A DNA stretch of 64,000 bases from Methylovulum miyakonense HT12 (GTDB taxonomy: Bacteria > Pseudomonadota > Gammaproteobacteria > Methylococcales > Methylomonadaceae): positions 2,639,779 through 2,703,778 of the forward strand of contig NZ_KB913025.1 of assembly GCF_000384075.1 (NCBI RefSeq). The letters run 5' to 3'. The translations under genes and the position numbers were made by a program. The number at the start of each line of letters is the position of its first letter. Positions within the stretch are counted from its first letter, which is position 1. A model generated the notes under the pieces. The model was not told the DNA's origin. It saw only the letters and a list, made by a program, of their open reading frames with translations, and did not search any database. Below are positions 16,443 through 25,869 of this stretch, piece after piece.

Positions 16443-16913
16443 TTACATGCAAGCTCCTACATATTTCATGTTGAGTGTTTTGTCGTATCTTCTGCAGGTT
16501 ACATTGTTTCCTCCATCGAAGGTAATATTTCTATATACATGACCTGGTATATTGTGTTGAGTCGCATGGGCGGATGAAATAATGCTATCAAAAATTCCAC
16601 TTTCAACACGCTTTGGATCCATACCATCTTCCGTTACTGCAATAACAATATTATGCAATTGTTTTAAGGCCGTTTGGCTTAGTTGGTTTTCGTTAGTGAT
16701 AGTTGTTGTTTCATTGGCAAATGGATGGGAGGCAACCAATGTACCGTTTTCTAATAAGCTGATATTGAGCAGATTATTTTTGACCAAACCGTTGGTGTCT
16801 AGCGTTATTTCTTTGTTAGGTTTTGCTAATAAAAAAATGATAATGGCTAAAAGCAGCAACTCAATAATTACATGGTATTTAACGGATGTTTTTAAAGTTT
16901 CAATAATGTTCAT
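16443..16913 (-). CDS. Membrane-anchored small protein sharing the C-terminal RYDKTLNMKYVGAC motif
   Basis: 156 residues from the ATG at 16913, chosen because a GGGGG Shine-Dalgarno lies about five bases upstream; an ATG six codons earlier lacks one. One N-terminal transmembrane helix (VIIELLLLAIIIFLLA) precedes a hydrophilic, probably periplasmic, domain without known motifs. The end (NIPGHVYRNITFDGGNNVTC then RRYDKTLNMKYVGACM) is a near copy of the end of the neighbouring 263-residue protein, while the rest is unrelated. It begins 23 bases after the FecR-barrel gene and is presumably cotranscribed. The general plan (short leader, one N-terminal helix, C-terminal disulfide) is reminiscent of pseudopilins, but this is speculative. 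Confidence 0.7.
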   Translation of the reverse strand: MNIIETLKTSVKYHVIIELLLLAIIIFLLAKPNKEITLDTNGLVKNNLLNISLLENGTLVASHPFANETTTITNENQLSQTALKQLHNIVIAVTEDGMDPKRVESGIFDSIISSAHATQHNIPGHVYRNITFDGGNNVTCRRYDKTLNMKYVGACM

Positions 16914-16936
16914 GTTTCCCCCTTTGGGCATTGTTA

Positions 16937-19900
16937 TTAATAAGCTAGATTGATTCGGGTAAATAAGGTGGTTTGCGGGGCAAAATAATTTTCATTGGTT
17001 CTGCTCTGTGTGGAATTGATGTCCTGATAATGGAAGCGGCTATCGAACAGGTTTTTTACCCCTAGGCTAATCATGCCATGTCGGGATGGTAGGCGATAAT
17101 TCAGGCTTACATCCACAATAAAAAATTCATCATGCCCTGGCGTTATGGTTGTTGGGTCTTTAATAAACTTTCCTGATTGGTTGACGTAAGTATTTTTCAT
17201 CATCACGCTAAAACCTGAGGGATGGATGAAATTAAGGGTTAAAGGCACCCAATGGTTGATAGTTTTATAATCATCGTCAGTTAATTCTGAAAAATTATTT
17301 CTCTGACGGTCAAATCGTTCATAGTAGTATTCTAATCCGACGGCAAGCCAATTATGCGGTGTGTAATAAAGGTATGTTTTACCTAGTGTCTCTTTCCAAT
17401 CTAGTGTTACTCCCCGGCTACGGGGAACATCTAAGTCCCGTTCGGTGTATTCCAGACCCGCCGTTATAAGTTTTGTGAATTGGTAATCTAGCCCCGTCCC
17501 ATAACGCCAAGCTATAGTGCCGTCGTTGTCATCAAATAATTGGTTAAATCCAGCCACTTGAGTGGGTTCTATGCTTTGATTTGCTGTGCGGGTGATGTTC
17601 ATGTTTCGAAAAGCTGCCGCACGGAAGGTTGCCGAGGCTAATGGTTTCCAAATAATACCGAATTTAGGGTTAATCGGATCGCGTTTAACCTCCTTTAATA
17701 TTTCAAAATGGTCGTAACTTAAACCTAATGTGGCAGTTAGGTTATGGGCAAGATTAACTGTTGAATAATTATAGATATTTGATCTACTGACATCCGGCCT
17801 TTCTGGAGGCAATGGGGGTAATGGGTCTGGAAAATCAAGGAATATGACATTTCTACTGGACTCTACAGTTTGCTCGATATGACCAGCCCCTGTAATCAAA
17901 TTAAATCCGTGGGTACTATAAGCATGTTGGAGTTCTGCAATTCCTCCGTTTCTGTTTTCATCGAAGGTTTTAAGAAGCGATAAACCTTCATCATCCAAAA
18001 TATCGGTTTGTCTAAGGGTTGCGTCTTGATAAATAAAAGACCCAAGCAAAGCAGACTTTTCAGAAAAGGTATAACGCCCGCCTATCCGATAAGACGCAAT
18101 TTTTTGATGTTCCCTAAACGCCGCTGAATAAGCAGTAGGATCAAAATTAATCGACAAATCCCCATTGTTGCGTTTTTCGTAGCGAAATTCTGCTTGTAGG
18201 TTCAGCGAATCACTGACATTGCCTTGGATAAAGGCATTGTAAATATTCTGTTTAACAAAGTTGTTTTGCCTAAAACCATCGGTTTCGTAATGGAACTGCC
18301 CTAGGCTATACGAAAACTGGTTCCAAAGCCCTGAATGCACGGCGTCTTCACCCCAGGTATTGTTGCCGCCATAAATGCCTGAGGTCTGTAGGGCATAGCG
18401 GTTGCGGGCAAATAGTGGGTTATATTCATTAAAAGATAAGGATGAGGGGCCTAAGCCATCAACGATCAAAATATTGCTCTGGCCTAACTGGGGTTGGATA
18501 GGCGTGATATTCAGGGGTTGCAGCAATTGGGATTGCAGCAATTCGCTGACCCTGGCGATCTCATGGCGGGGTTGGGAAGCATAACTGTCCGCTAACAGCC
18601 GGTGCGCCGAGTAATTGGTCGGGTCGGTATTCACGGACTTCCAGCCTTCCAGCAAACCTAGCCGTTGGAAACCTACGTCATTATAAATTCGCCCTTGGGC
18701 GGCGCTTCTCGCCGCCAAATCTTTATCCAACAACAGGCTGGACCGGTACACCGCCCGGTTATTGTTCAGTTCCTTGGCTTGTTCCATATCCTGCAAGGCT
18801 TCAACCGGGCGGTTGGTGGTTTGCTTCTGTATCGCACCGTAAAAATACGGCGTAGGGTCTTTGGGGTCACGCAGTTTTGCCAAATTAAACTGGTCTTCGG
18901 CGAGCGCGTTACGTTTTTCTTCGTAATAGGCTTTGCCCAGATAGCTACGGATCAAGGAATTGCTTGGGTCGAGGATGGCGGTGATTTCCAAATCCTGGCG
19001 GCCTGCTGGCAAATCGCCTTTGCGGATTTTGCTTAAGCCCAAGCCCAAGCGTGCCAACGGTGATGAGGAATCCAGCCGGACGGCTTCGGTGAAGCTTTGC
19101 AATGCCGCATCCAGGTCAGTACGCAATAAATAGGCAAAGCCCATCACTGTTTGTGTCCTTTCCAAACTGGCATCAAGTCTTAAGGCCTGCTGTGCGGTTT
19201 TTGCGCTTTCCGTAGCCAGCCCTTGGGCCAGTTCAAGTTCCGCTTGGCGTGCCCAAACCATCGCGTCGTCCGGGGCGAGCCTTACTGCTTGCTTGGCCGC
19301 TTCTTGGGCTTTATCCAAGGCAAAACGGCTCTGTTCGGCATAAGATAAGGCGGAGTAAGCGGTTGCCGAGTTAGGGTCAGCCGCAACCGCCCGGTTTGCC
19401 AAGGCATAGGCTTCCTCTTTGCGGTTTTGCGTCAGTGCCAATACCGATTGTAGGGCCAACGCTTCGGCATCGTTGGGTCGGTTCGCCAGCACCGCGTCAA
19501 TATCTTGCAAGGCTAACTGGTCCCGCCCCACGCTAAGCCGTATCGCCGCCCGCACTTTGAAAAAATAAGGCGTCTGTTGGGCTGGCGGCAAGGCGTCCAG
19601 CCTTAATAAAGCCGCGTCACAACGGCCTTGGCGGTAATCCCGGATGGCGGTGCGGACATCGTTACCGATGGCTGTGGTGGCAAGGGGATACGGCAATATT
19701 GGCGGGTAATAAAGCGCCCAATTGACGGCATCTTGGGGTTTGATAGTGATGTGGGCTTGCGGCGCTCGCCCAAGTTGGGCTTGTGCGCCTTGTCCTGGTA
19801 GCAGGTGGACGCTACCCTGAGGGTTGAAAAATTTCACGCCGCCTTCGTAAACCCATAATGAGGCTTTGTTGCCGTCAATGCCCATTGCAAACTCAGTGCC

Positions 19901-20302
19901 TTCCGGGCCGGCGTTGGCAATGGGGCTGCTGATCTCAAGACGTTTGGTGGTCCGGCTAATGAAATGCACAAAACCTTTGAGCAATGCCAACAACGTAGGT
20001 TGGTCAGTGCCAATACCGTTTAGGGTAAGGACTGTGCCTTCATCGAGGCGCAAAACAATACCGTCTGGAAGCAATAATGAGGCGCGGCTATAAGGTTCCA
20101 CCCGTACCCGGCTACCTTCACAAAAGTTTTCATTAAGGTGTGCGGGTTGCCAATGGCCTTTGCCGTCGGGGTCGAAGAACAGTTTGCCTTGTAAAGAAAC
20201 CAGCTTGGCGGAAAATGGCCCCGTGCAACTTTTACTGGTATCCGTGCCGGACCAACACTGCCGTGCAAAAAAAACCAGTAATAGAAAAATGAGATGACGC
20301 AT
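16937..20302 (-). CDS. FecR-domain / TPR / outer-membrane beta-barrel fusion protein
   Basis: 1121 residues. Signal peptide (LIFLLLVFFARQCWSG) is followed by a FecR domain at about 35-190, including SRASLLLPDGIVLRLDEGT and ISSPIANAGPEGTEFAMGID. About nine TPR-like repeats fill residues 205-545. From about 618 to the end there is a TonB-receptor-like outer-membrane beta-barrel (alternating aromatic strands, final strand TLFTRINLAY). No clear plug domain or TonB box was seen. Classical FecR is an inner-membrane anti-sigma regulator; here the domain is periplasmic and covalently tied to a barrel, so it probably senses or binds envelope material. It is first in an operon ending with a CHASE2 cyclase, which has a periplasmic sensor. 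A role as outer-membrane partner in a sensing system is inferred. Confidence 0.82.
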   Translation of the reverse strand: MRHLIFLLLVFFARQCWSGTDTSKSCTGPFSAKLVSLQGKLFFDPDGKGHWQPAHLNENFCEGSRVRVEPYSRASLLLPDGIVLRLDEGTVLTLNGIGTDQPTLLALLKGFVHFISRTTKRLEISSPIANAGPEGTEFAMGIDGNKASLWVYEGGVKFFNPQGSVHLLPGQGAQAQLGRAPQAHITIKPQDAVNWALYYPPILPYPLATTAIGNDVRTAIRDYRQGRCDAALLRLDALPPAQQTPYFFKVRAAIRLSVGRDQLALQDIDAVLANRPNDAEALALQSVLALTQNRKEEAYALANRAVAADPNSATAYSALSYAEQSRFALDKAQEAAKQAVRLAPDDAMVWARQAELELAQGLATESAKTAQQALRLDASLERTQTVMGFAYLLRTDLDAALQSFTEAVRLDSSSPLARLGLGLSKIRKGDLPAGRQDLEITAILDPSNSLIRSYLGKAYYEEKRNALAEDQFNLAKLRDPKDPTPYFYGAIQKQTTNRPVEALQDMEQAKELNNNRAVYRSSLLLDKDLAARSAAQGRIYNDVGFQRLGLLEGWKSVNTDPTNYSAHRLLADSYASQPRHEIARVSELLQSQLLQPLNITPIQPQLGQSNILIVDGLGPSSLSFNEYNPLFARNRYALQTSGIYGGNNTWGEDAVHSGLWNQFSYSLGQFHYETDGFRQNNFVKQNIYNAFIQGNVSDSLNLQAEFRYEKRNNGDLSINFDPTAYSAAFREHQKIASYRIGGRYTFSEKSALLGSFIYQDATLRQTDILDDEGLSLLKTFDENRNGGIAELQHAYSTHGFNLITGAGHIEQTVESSRNVIFLDFPDPLPPLPPERPDVSRSNIYNYSTVNLAHNLTATLGLSYDHFEILKEVKRDPINPKFGIIWKPLASATFRAAAFRNMNITRTANQSIEPTQVAGFNQLFDDNDGTIAWRYGTGLDYQFTKLITAGLEYTERDLDVPRSRGVTLDWKETLGKTYLYYTPHNWLAVGLEYYYERFDRQRNNFSELTDDDYKTINHWVPLTLNFIHPSGFSVMMKNTYVNQSGKFIKDPTTITPGHDEFFIVDVSLNYRLPSRHGMISLGVKNLFDSRFHYQDINSTQSRTNENYFAPQTTLFTRINLAY

Positions 20303-20781
20303 ATCCTTTCCATACAGGTGGAAGCAATAAGGATGCCTATCCTATTGTATTATCAGCCCTGCCGCAAATGTGCATATTGCCTTGAAATAGGCGGACAAAA
20401 TGGTTATGGCCATGGATGCCCAGAAATTTTTTGCGAATAAAGTAAATCCAACTATCCATTTTTTTAAAACCATGAACTGCTAAGGGCACTAATACCACGA
20501 GGTTTTTGCTTTCTCATTTTCATGTTCTTCTTGGCTTGACGCGTCGCCCAGATAAAACCTTTGATATTTTGACAGCGGGACATCCAGCCTAATGATTCAA
20601 CAATGCCCATCCAACTCGAATACGCTTGAAATTTACGTTAGTCCAACAATGACAATTAGGTTGGCTAATGATTTTTTTTGGGAGATACCAATGGGAAAAT
20701 TTTTTTCAATGTGTGAGTAAATTACTTGCAAATGTGTGATAGATTTCTCACTTTAATTTCTCATATAGGTTATTTAAGTTT
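20303..20781. other. Divergent intergenic region between the FecR-barrel operon and a PEP-CTERM gene
   Basis: 479 bases that must hold both promoters. On the minus strand an open frame of about 58 codons near 20464-20637 contains protein-like sequence (SLGWMSRCQNIKGFIWATRQ) but has no RBS and matches nothing I recognise; it may be a remnant. Near the PEP-CTERM gene two copies of TGTGTGA lie 22 bases apart (20711-20740 area). No sigma-54 box is convincing. Confidence 0.4.
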
Positions 20782-21516
20782 ATGGATATCAGTAAAATCG
20801 CAATTGTTGGTTTTAAAGGGCTTGCCCTATCTCTGTTCGCTTGTTCCGTGCAAGCGGCTAATTTAGTCATTAATGGTGGTTTTGACACTCCTGGGGTTAC
20901 GAACAGTTTTTCCATCAACAACCCCACAGCGATTCCAAACTGGACAGCCGTAGGCGCTGGTTCTAACACCCTCGATTGTTTGATTGTCACCGGAGACACA
21001 ACGAGTCTTTGTGGGGCTTCCTTCGGGGGCGGGCTGACATTCTGGGTCAATCCCGGCGCAAGCCCGGACGGAGGGAATTATGTCGGGATGGATGGTGATC
21101 GGGGTTTCAGCGTACCCCTGACGCAAACAATCAACAACCTAACTGTGGGGCGGCAATATGAGGTCTCTTTTTGGCAAGCGTCAGGCCAGCAATCTAGCTT
21201 TTCCGGTATCACTACCGAGCAGTGGGAAGTTGCATTGGGCAACGAAAGCCATCTGTCAACCTTAATGAACACTCCCAATCATGGCAGTGTGGGTTGGAAT
21301 TTCCAGACATTGACATTCACTGCAACGAATGCAAGCGAAGTTCTCAGCTTCTTCGCCAAAGGCACACCCAGCGGGCAGCCGCCTTTTGCCTTTTTGGACA
21401 GCATTTCCCTCCAAGAAAGCATCCTGCTTCCAGAACCTGAAGCCTATACCCTGGTAGGTATCGGTTTGTTAGGCATTCTGGCTGTCCGCAGACAACAGAA
21501 GAACCGTCGTGCTTAA
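20782..21516 (+). CDS. PEP-CTERM sorting-domain exported protein
   Basis: 244 residues. Signal peptide ends SVQAANL. The body starts LVINGGFDTPG and has a jelly-roll-like carbohydrate-binding style (GRQYEVSFWQASGQQ, FQTLTFTATNASEVLSFF), similar to DUF642-type secreted proteins. The C-terminus has the PEP-CTERM signal LPEPEAYTLVGIGLLGILAV followed by a basic tail RRQQKNRRA. It would be processed by an exosortase and anchored or released with exopolysaccharide. It diverges from the FecR-barrel operon and has its own terminator. Ligand unknown. Confidence 0.85.
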   Translation: MDISKIAIVGFKGLALSLFACSVQAANLVINGGFDTPGVTNSFSINNPTAIPNWTAVGAGSNTLDCLIVTGDTTSLCGASFGGGLTFWVNPGASPDGGNYVGMDGDRGFSVPLTQTINNLTVGRQYEVSFWQASGQQSSFSGITTEQWEVALGNESHLSTLMNTPNHGSVGWNFQTLTFTATNASEVLSFFAKGTPSGQPPFAFLDSISLQESILLPEPEAYTLVGIGLLGILAVRRQQKNRRA

Positions 21517-21574
21517 CTGATATTTTATTAACTTTGATTCCACACCGGAACGGGGTAAACGCCTCGTTCCACCC

Positions 21575-21610
21575 AAGGGGATACCGGCTATTCGTGGTAT
21601 CCCCTTTTTT
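21575..21610 (+). terminator. Rho-independent terminator of the PEP-CTERM gene
   Basis: An 11-bp perfect stem (21575-21585 with 21596-21606) is followed by T6. A smaller stem GGAACG/CGTTCC (21547-21570) precedes it. Confidence 0.9.
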
Positions 21611-21820
21611 CTGCTTTCTCGACGGATTTCCGAAAAAAGTCCGCTATGGGTCGGGGATGTTGGCCGTTTATTTTTGTGTTTCGAAGTGGCATGAAGTTGA
21701 TGAACTAGAAATTTTTTACTCCGCTTTCCAGCATCCCGCGCAGTGTGGGCCACTGCGGCACACGCTGTTTTATGTCATAATGCCGCATAATTTCCCCCAT
21801 CATTATTTGTGCATTACTCC

Positions 21821-23869
21821 ATGTTGAACAGAAAAATTCTTGTCACCAGCGCGTTGCCTTACGCGAATGGCCCGATTCATTTAGGACATCTGGTCGAATA
21901 CATTCAAACCGATATTTGGGTGCGTTTCCAAAAGCAGCGCGGCAACACCTGTTATTACGTCTGTGCCGATGACACCCATGGCACGCCGATTATGCTCCGC
22001 GCCGACAAGGAAGGCATTGCGCCAGAAGCCTTGATCGCCAAAGTGTGGGATCAGCACTATGCCGATTTTTGCGAATTTGGCGTGGCCTTTGACAATTACC
22101 ACAGCACCCATTCGGATGAAAACAAAGTCCTTGCCAGCTTGATTTACACGCGCTTGCGCGATGCCGGGCATATCAGTTCGCGCACCATCACCCAGGCGTA
22201 TGACCCTGTCAAAAACATGTTCTTGCCAGACCGTTTCATCAAAGGCGAATGTCCCAAATGTGGGGCGAAGGAGCAATACGGCGATGGTTGCGAAGTGTGC
22301 GGGGCGACCTATTCACCGACGGATCTAAAAAATCCGGTGTCGGCGATTTCTGGCGAAAAGCCGATAGCCAAAGATTCTGTGCATTATTTCTTTGATTTGG
22401 CGAATTTCACCGAGATGCTCAGCGAATGGACGAATGCCGGGCATTTGCAGGCGGAAGTCAGCAACAAGCTTGCCGAATGGTTGGGCGGCGGTTTGCAGCA
22501 ATGGGACATCAGCCGCGACGCGCCGTATTTTGGTTTTGAAATCCCCGATGCGCCAGGCAAGTATTTTTATGTCTGGCTGGACGCGCCGATTGGTTACATG
22601 GCGAGTTTTAAAAACCTCTGTGACAAGCAAGGCTTGGATTTTAATGAATTCTGGGGCAAAGGCAGCGATGCCGAGCTGTACCATTTCATCGGCAAAGACA
22701 TCATTTATTTCCATGCCTTGTTCTGGCCCGCGATGCTGCATGGCGCCCATCTGCGCACGCCGTCAGCGATTTTTGCGCATGGCTTTTTGACGGTCAACGG
22801 CGAGAAAATGTCCAAATCACGCGGCACGTTCATTACCGCGCGGACGTATTTGGAACATCTGAACCCTGAATATCTGCGCTATTACTTCGCCGCCAAACTC
22901 AGTGCCGGTGTCGATGACATTGACCTGAACTTTGATGATTTCAGCCAGCGCGTCAATTCCGATTTGGTCGGCAAGGTGGTGAATATCGCCAGCCGTTGCA
23001 GCGGTTTTATCGCCAAACGCTTTGCCGGGATGTTGTCGGTGAACTGTTCCGAACCTGCGTTGTTTGCCGATTTTATCAACGCCAGCGAAACCATTGCCGA
23101 GTTTTACGAAACCCGCGAATTTGGTAAGGCCATGCGTGAGATTATGGCCTTGGCGGATAAAGCCAACCAGTATATCGACGAGAAAAAACCGTGGCTGTTG
23201 GCAAAAGAAGAGGGCAAAGAACAGGAATTGCATGAAGTTTGTACAATGGGCCTCAACCTGTTCCGTTTATTGGCGGTGTATCTGAAACCCGTGATCCCTG
23301 CTTTGGCGGGTGAAGCGGAAAGCTTTTTGAATATCCCGGCGCAAGCGTGGGTGAGTGGGTTGCAACCGTTATTGGCACATCAAATCAACGAGTTTAAACC
23401 ATTGATGACCCGTGTCGATCCCGACAAGATCACGGCGATAGTCGAAGCGTCGAAAGAAAATTTAGAGAAAACGCCAGCGATAGCCGCCGCATCTGTTGCT
23501 TCTGTTGTGGAAAAAGCCGCCCCCCAATTCGAGCCGATTGCCGAGACCATTGATTTCAACGATTTCGCCAAACTGGATTTGCGTATCGGCAAAATCCTCA
23601 AAGCCAACCACGTCGAAGGTTCGGATAAGTTGTTGCAGTTGACCGTGGATATTGGCGACGAACCCCGCACAATTTTTTCCGGCATCAAATCGGCCTACCA
23701 GCCAGAAGCCTTGGAAGGGCGGTTGACTATGGTGATTGCCAATCTGGCGCCTAGAAAAATGCGTTTTGGCGTGTCGGAAGGGATGGTGTTGGCGGCAGGG
23801 CCGGGGGATAAGGAGATTTTCTTGTTAAGCCCTGACGACGGCGCGGTGGCGGGGATGCGGGTCAAGTAG
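21821..23869 (+). CDS. metG: Methionyl-tRNA synthetase
   Basis: 682 residues from the ATG at 21821; a GTG four codons earlier is possible, but [17 protein letters not shown] matches the family start. Motifs: HLGH of the HIGH box, zinc-knuckle cysteines in [18 protein letters not shown], and [10 protein letters not shown] for the KMSKS loop. A C-terminal EMAP/Arc1-type tRNA-binding domain spans about 575-682 ([20 protein letters not shown]), which makes this the long dimeric form. Cytoplasmic; charges initiator and elongator tRNA-Met. A terminator follows. Confidence 0.97.
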   Translation: MLNRKILVTSALPYANGPIHLGHLVEYIQTDIWVRFQKQRGNTCYYVCADDTHGTPIMLRADKEGIAPEALIAKVWDQHYADFCEFGVAFDNYHSTHSDENKVLASLIYTRLRDAGHISSRTITQAYDPVKNMFLPDRFIKGECPKCGAKEQYGDGCEVCGATYSPTDLKNPVSAISGEKPIAKDSVHYFFDLANFTEMLSEWTNAGHLQAEVSNKLAEWLGGGLQQWDISRDAPYFGFEIPDAPGKYFYVWLDAPIGYMASFKNLCDKQGLDFNEFWGKGSDAELYHFIGKDIIYFHALFWPAMLHGAHLRTPSAIFAHGFLTVNGEKMSKSRGTFITARTYLEHLNPEYLRYYFAAKLSAGVDDIDLNFDDFSQRVNSDLVGKVVNIASRCSGFIAKRFAGMLSVNCSEPALFADFINASETIAEFYETREFGKAMREIMALADKANQYIDEKKPWLLAKEEGKEQELHEVCTMGLNLFRLLAVYLKPVIPALAGEAESFLNIPAQAWVSGLQPLLAHQINEFKPLMTRVDPDKITAIVEASKENLEKTPAIAAASVASVVEKAAPQFEPIAETIDFNDFAKLDLRIGKILKANHVEGSDKLLQLTVDIGDEPRTIFSGIKSAYQPEALEGRLTMVIANLAPRKMRFGVSEGMVLAAGPGDKEIFLLSPDDGAVAGMRVK

Positions 23870-23893
23870 CCGTGTCATGCGCCTATCCATCGG

Positions 23894-23923
23894 CAGCCGG
23901 AAAAAGGTACGGCGGCTGTTTTT
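23894..23923 (+). terminator. Rho-independent terminator of metG
   Basis: Stem CAGCCG/CGGCTG (23894-23899, 23913-23918) followed by T5, 25 bases past the stop codon. Confidence 0.7.
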
Positions 23924-23984
23924 AAAGAAAAATAACTGATGTTACGCAGACATTTTCTGCGAGTTGAAAATAAATAATTAAAGA

Positions 23985-24235
23985 GTCGCTTCACGACGGT
24001 ATTTTAATCGGGTTCTCGCACCCGAAGGCGAGGCACTTTCTTTTGCTCCGCCAAAAGAAAGTGCCCAAAGAAAAGGCGGCCCGGTTGCCGCTGATGTCTT
24101 GCGCTCCTCGCATTGGCCGGAGGGAGGCAGAATGGGCTTCCTGCCCATCTGCCTCCGTGCGGCATCCCTGCCGCACCCCTTCGGGCTAGTCCCGACCAAT
24201 ACTGCGGTGCTCGACGCGGCAAACGGGATACAAAC
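23985..24235. repeat. Mosaic intergenic repeat with AAAGAAAGTGCCCAAAGAAA core
   Basis: A GC-rich stretch contains the inverted pair GGCACTTTCTTTTG (24030-24043) and CAAAAGAAAGTGCC (24051-24064) plus a GGCAGAATGGGCTTCCTGCC segment. I recall this as a mosaic element common between genes in many gamma- and betaproteobacteria, where it produces spurious Arg/Pro-rich reading frames. Open frames cross it in several phases, and I regard none as a gene. Family membership is from memory and unverified. Confidence 0.55.
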
Positions 24236-24275
24236 TACGTTACTGCGTAACGTCAGAAAATAATTAAGCAATAAA

Positions 24276-24311
24276 AAAGGCCCAAGGCTATCTCGATTGC
24301 CTTGGGCCTTT
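24276..24311 (-). terminator. Terminator of the small helical periplasmic protein gene
   Basis: A 13-bp perfect stem (24276-24288 with 24299-24311) is flanked by an A6 run that gives the T-run on the minus strand. It lies downstream of the minus-strand gene ending at 24339. It may act in both directions. A second small stem GGCCT/AGGCC (24319-24332) lies between. Confidence 0.88.
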
Positions 24312-24338
24312 GTTTAACGGCCTTTTCAGGCCCTCAAT

Positions 24339-24689
24339 TTATAGTGATTTATACAGCACTAACGCTTTGTTCAATTCGTCAGCCGATTTTTTGACGTCGC
24401 CATGGCTAGATTCGATTTGGCCTTGGACGACGCTGGCATTGGCTTGTTTTACGATGGCTTCGTTACCAGAGATTTTTTCCGACGCGGAACGGGCTGCTTT
24501 TAAATGCAAACGGGCGGCGGAGAAATCGCTTTTGTTGACTTCAACTAAGGCTTTTTCAACATGCGCAATGGTTTCAGCGACGCTTGCCGCCGGGCTGTTA
24601 ACCGCTTCTTCGGCGAATGCTAGGGCGCTGGCGGCACCTAAAGAAATTGCCATAAAGAACGTTAGCGCAGTTTTTTTGATGGAATTCAT
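24339..24689 (-). CDS. Small helical periplasmic protein (SmbP-like, function unknown)
   Basis: 116 residues: signal peptide ending ALAFAEE, then about 90 residues of amphipathic helices with Ala/Lys/Glu/Ser (HVEKALVEVNKSDFSAARLH, then DELNKALVLYKSL). The pattern of repeated helix pairs resembles the small metal-binding protein SmbP of nitrifiers, although this one has few histidines, so metal binding is doubtful. It lies next to a sigma/anti-sigma/bufferin-like cluster, which could place it in envelope metal homeostasis. Name not assigned. Confidence 0.6.
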   Translation of the reverse strand: MNSIKKTALTFFMAISLGAASALAFAEEAVNSPAASVAETIAHVEKALVEVNKSDFSAARLHLKAARSASEKISGNEAIVKQANASVVQGQIESSHGDVKKSADELNKALVLYKSL

Positions 24690-24987
24690 AAATTTTGAAA
24701 TGCCTTTGTAGGGTTATTGAGATAAGGGATGGACAATGCTTGTAAAATCCGTAACGTCCGGTTCCTATCATAGCCTATATGCTAAGGTGGCATCCGACTG
24801 TTTTTATCAGCCTTCAATGACACCCTTAATTTGCGGCCTTATATTTGCCGGCTTGTAAGATGGCGAAGTTAGGGTTAGGTTTTTTTCGGTTTCTTTGGTT
24901 ACAATAATTTTGGGAATAGGATAATGGCAGTTGTCATTTCCAGTGGCTAAAATCTCCGTTAATTAAATAATGACAATGGCTTGATCA
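24690..24987. promoter_or_regulatory. Divergent promoter region: SmbP-like gene and ECF sigma gene
   Basis: 298 bases between divergent genes. A GGAACCGGACGTTACGGATT segment on the minus strand (around 24750-24770) carries a GGAAC word typical of ECF -35 elements, but no convincing -10 partner was found. TGTAA words occur at about 24740 and 24857 on the plus strand. Autoregulation is plausible but unproven. Confidence 0.3.
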
Positions 24988-25548
24988 ATGGTATCTGACC
25001 CCGCAACCTGGCTAGAAGATTATGGCGATTCGCTTTACCGTTATGCGATGTTACGTGTGCGCTCGGAACCGCTTGCCGAAGATATGGTGCAAGAGACGCT
25101 ATTGGCGGCGTGGCAATCGTTTGCCCAATTCGGCGGGCAGTCATCAATAAAAACTTGGTTGATCGGTATTCTGAAACATAAAATCATCGACCATTTCCGA
25201 AAATACAGCCAGGAAACCGAATCGCTGGATGGTTTTGAAGATCATGACGAATTGCTGGCGCATTCTTTTGATGCCGACGGGCATTGGAAAATTAACCTGA
25301 TTGATTGGGAGTCTCCGGATAAAAACCTCCATGATGAGCAATTTTGGCAAGTGTTTCACCGTTGCTTGGCCCGCTTGCCGCAAAACATGGCGGATCTGTT
25401 TATTTTGCGCACGGTGGAAGGCCTGTCGAGTGAAGAGTGTTGTAAGGTTTTGGCGATAGAAACGACTAACCAACTCTGCGTGGCTTTATCGCGCACTCGT
25501 TTGAAGCTCAGGCAATGCCTGGAAATCCAATGGTTTGATCAGGGATAA
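24988..25548 (+). CDS. ECF (sigma-70 family) RNA polymerase sigma factor
   Basis: 186 residues with the two ECF domains only. Region 2 is at about 10-80 (RYAMLRVRSEPLAEDMVQET, TWLIGILKHKIIDHFRK). Region 4 is at about 125-180 (LARLPQNMADLFILRTVEGL, SSEECCKVLAIETTNQLC). An acidic linker separates them. It should direct a small regulon under control of the zinc-finger protein encoded four bases downstream. ECF/anti-sigma pairs of this type are often found with DoxX and bufferin-like genes, which lie just downstream on the other strand. The start ATG has no strong RBS. Confidence 0.9.
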   Translation: MVSDPATWLEDYGDSLYRYAMLRVRSEPLAEDMVQETLLAAWQSFAQFGGQSSIKTWLIGILKHKIIDHFRKYSQETESLDGFEDHDELLAHSFDADGHWKINLIDWESPDKNLHDEQFWQVFHRCLARLPQNMADLFILRTVEGLSSEECCKVLAIETTNQLCVALSRTRLKLRQCLEIQWFDQG

Positions 25549-25552
25549 GAAG

Positions 25553-25789
25553 ATGCTGACCTGTAAAAAAATGACTGATTTGCTTTCTGATAGCCTGGAC
25601 GTGCAATTGCCGTGGCCTAAACGTTGGGCGATGCGGTTGCACTTGACGGTCTGCAAAAACTGCCGCCGTTACCGTAAGCAATTATTGTTCATGAAAAAAA
25701 TGTTGGATAGTCGGGGTAAGGCGATGCAGTTGCCGGAAACGGCAAGATTACGGATTAAGGAAAAATTGGCGGGAAAAACGAAGGGTTGA
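25553..25789 (+). CDS. Zinc-finger (zf-HC2/ZAS) anti-sigma factor, minimal form
   Basis: 78 residues from the ATG at 25553; a TTG six codons upstream overlaps the sigma gene and is less likely. It contains the HxxxCxxC zinc motif as LHLTVCKNCRRY. It has no transmembrane helix, so it is a soluble anti-sigma domain sequestering the neighbouring sigma factor and releasing it on a redox or metal signal. The basic composition (many Lys/Arg) is usual for this class. The tight four-base gap to the sigma stop indicates coupling. Confidence 0.82.
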   Translation: MLTCKKMTDLLSDSLDVQLPWPKRWAMRLHLTVCKNCRRYRKQLLFMKKMLDSRGKAMQLPETARLRIKEKLAGKTKG

Positions 25790-25869
25790 TTTTGGCCAGT
25801 TGACTGGTCTTGCCATAATGTCCACGAATGCACTTGCCGTAGGTTTTCGTGGACATGGCCCGTATACCA

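Noticed and set aside
20464-20637. Minus-strand open stretch reading SLGWMSRCQNIKGFIWATRQ
   Set aside because: Protein-like but no RBS, no known homologue and inside a promoter region; kept only as a possible remnant.
24339-24689. Assignment of the helical small protein as a true metal-binding SmbP
   Set aside because: Few histidines are present; only the helical pattern matches, so the name was not assigned.
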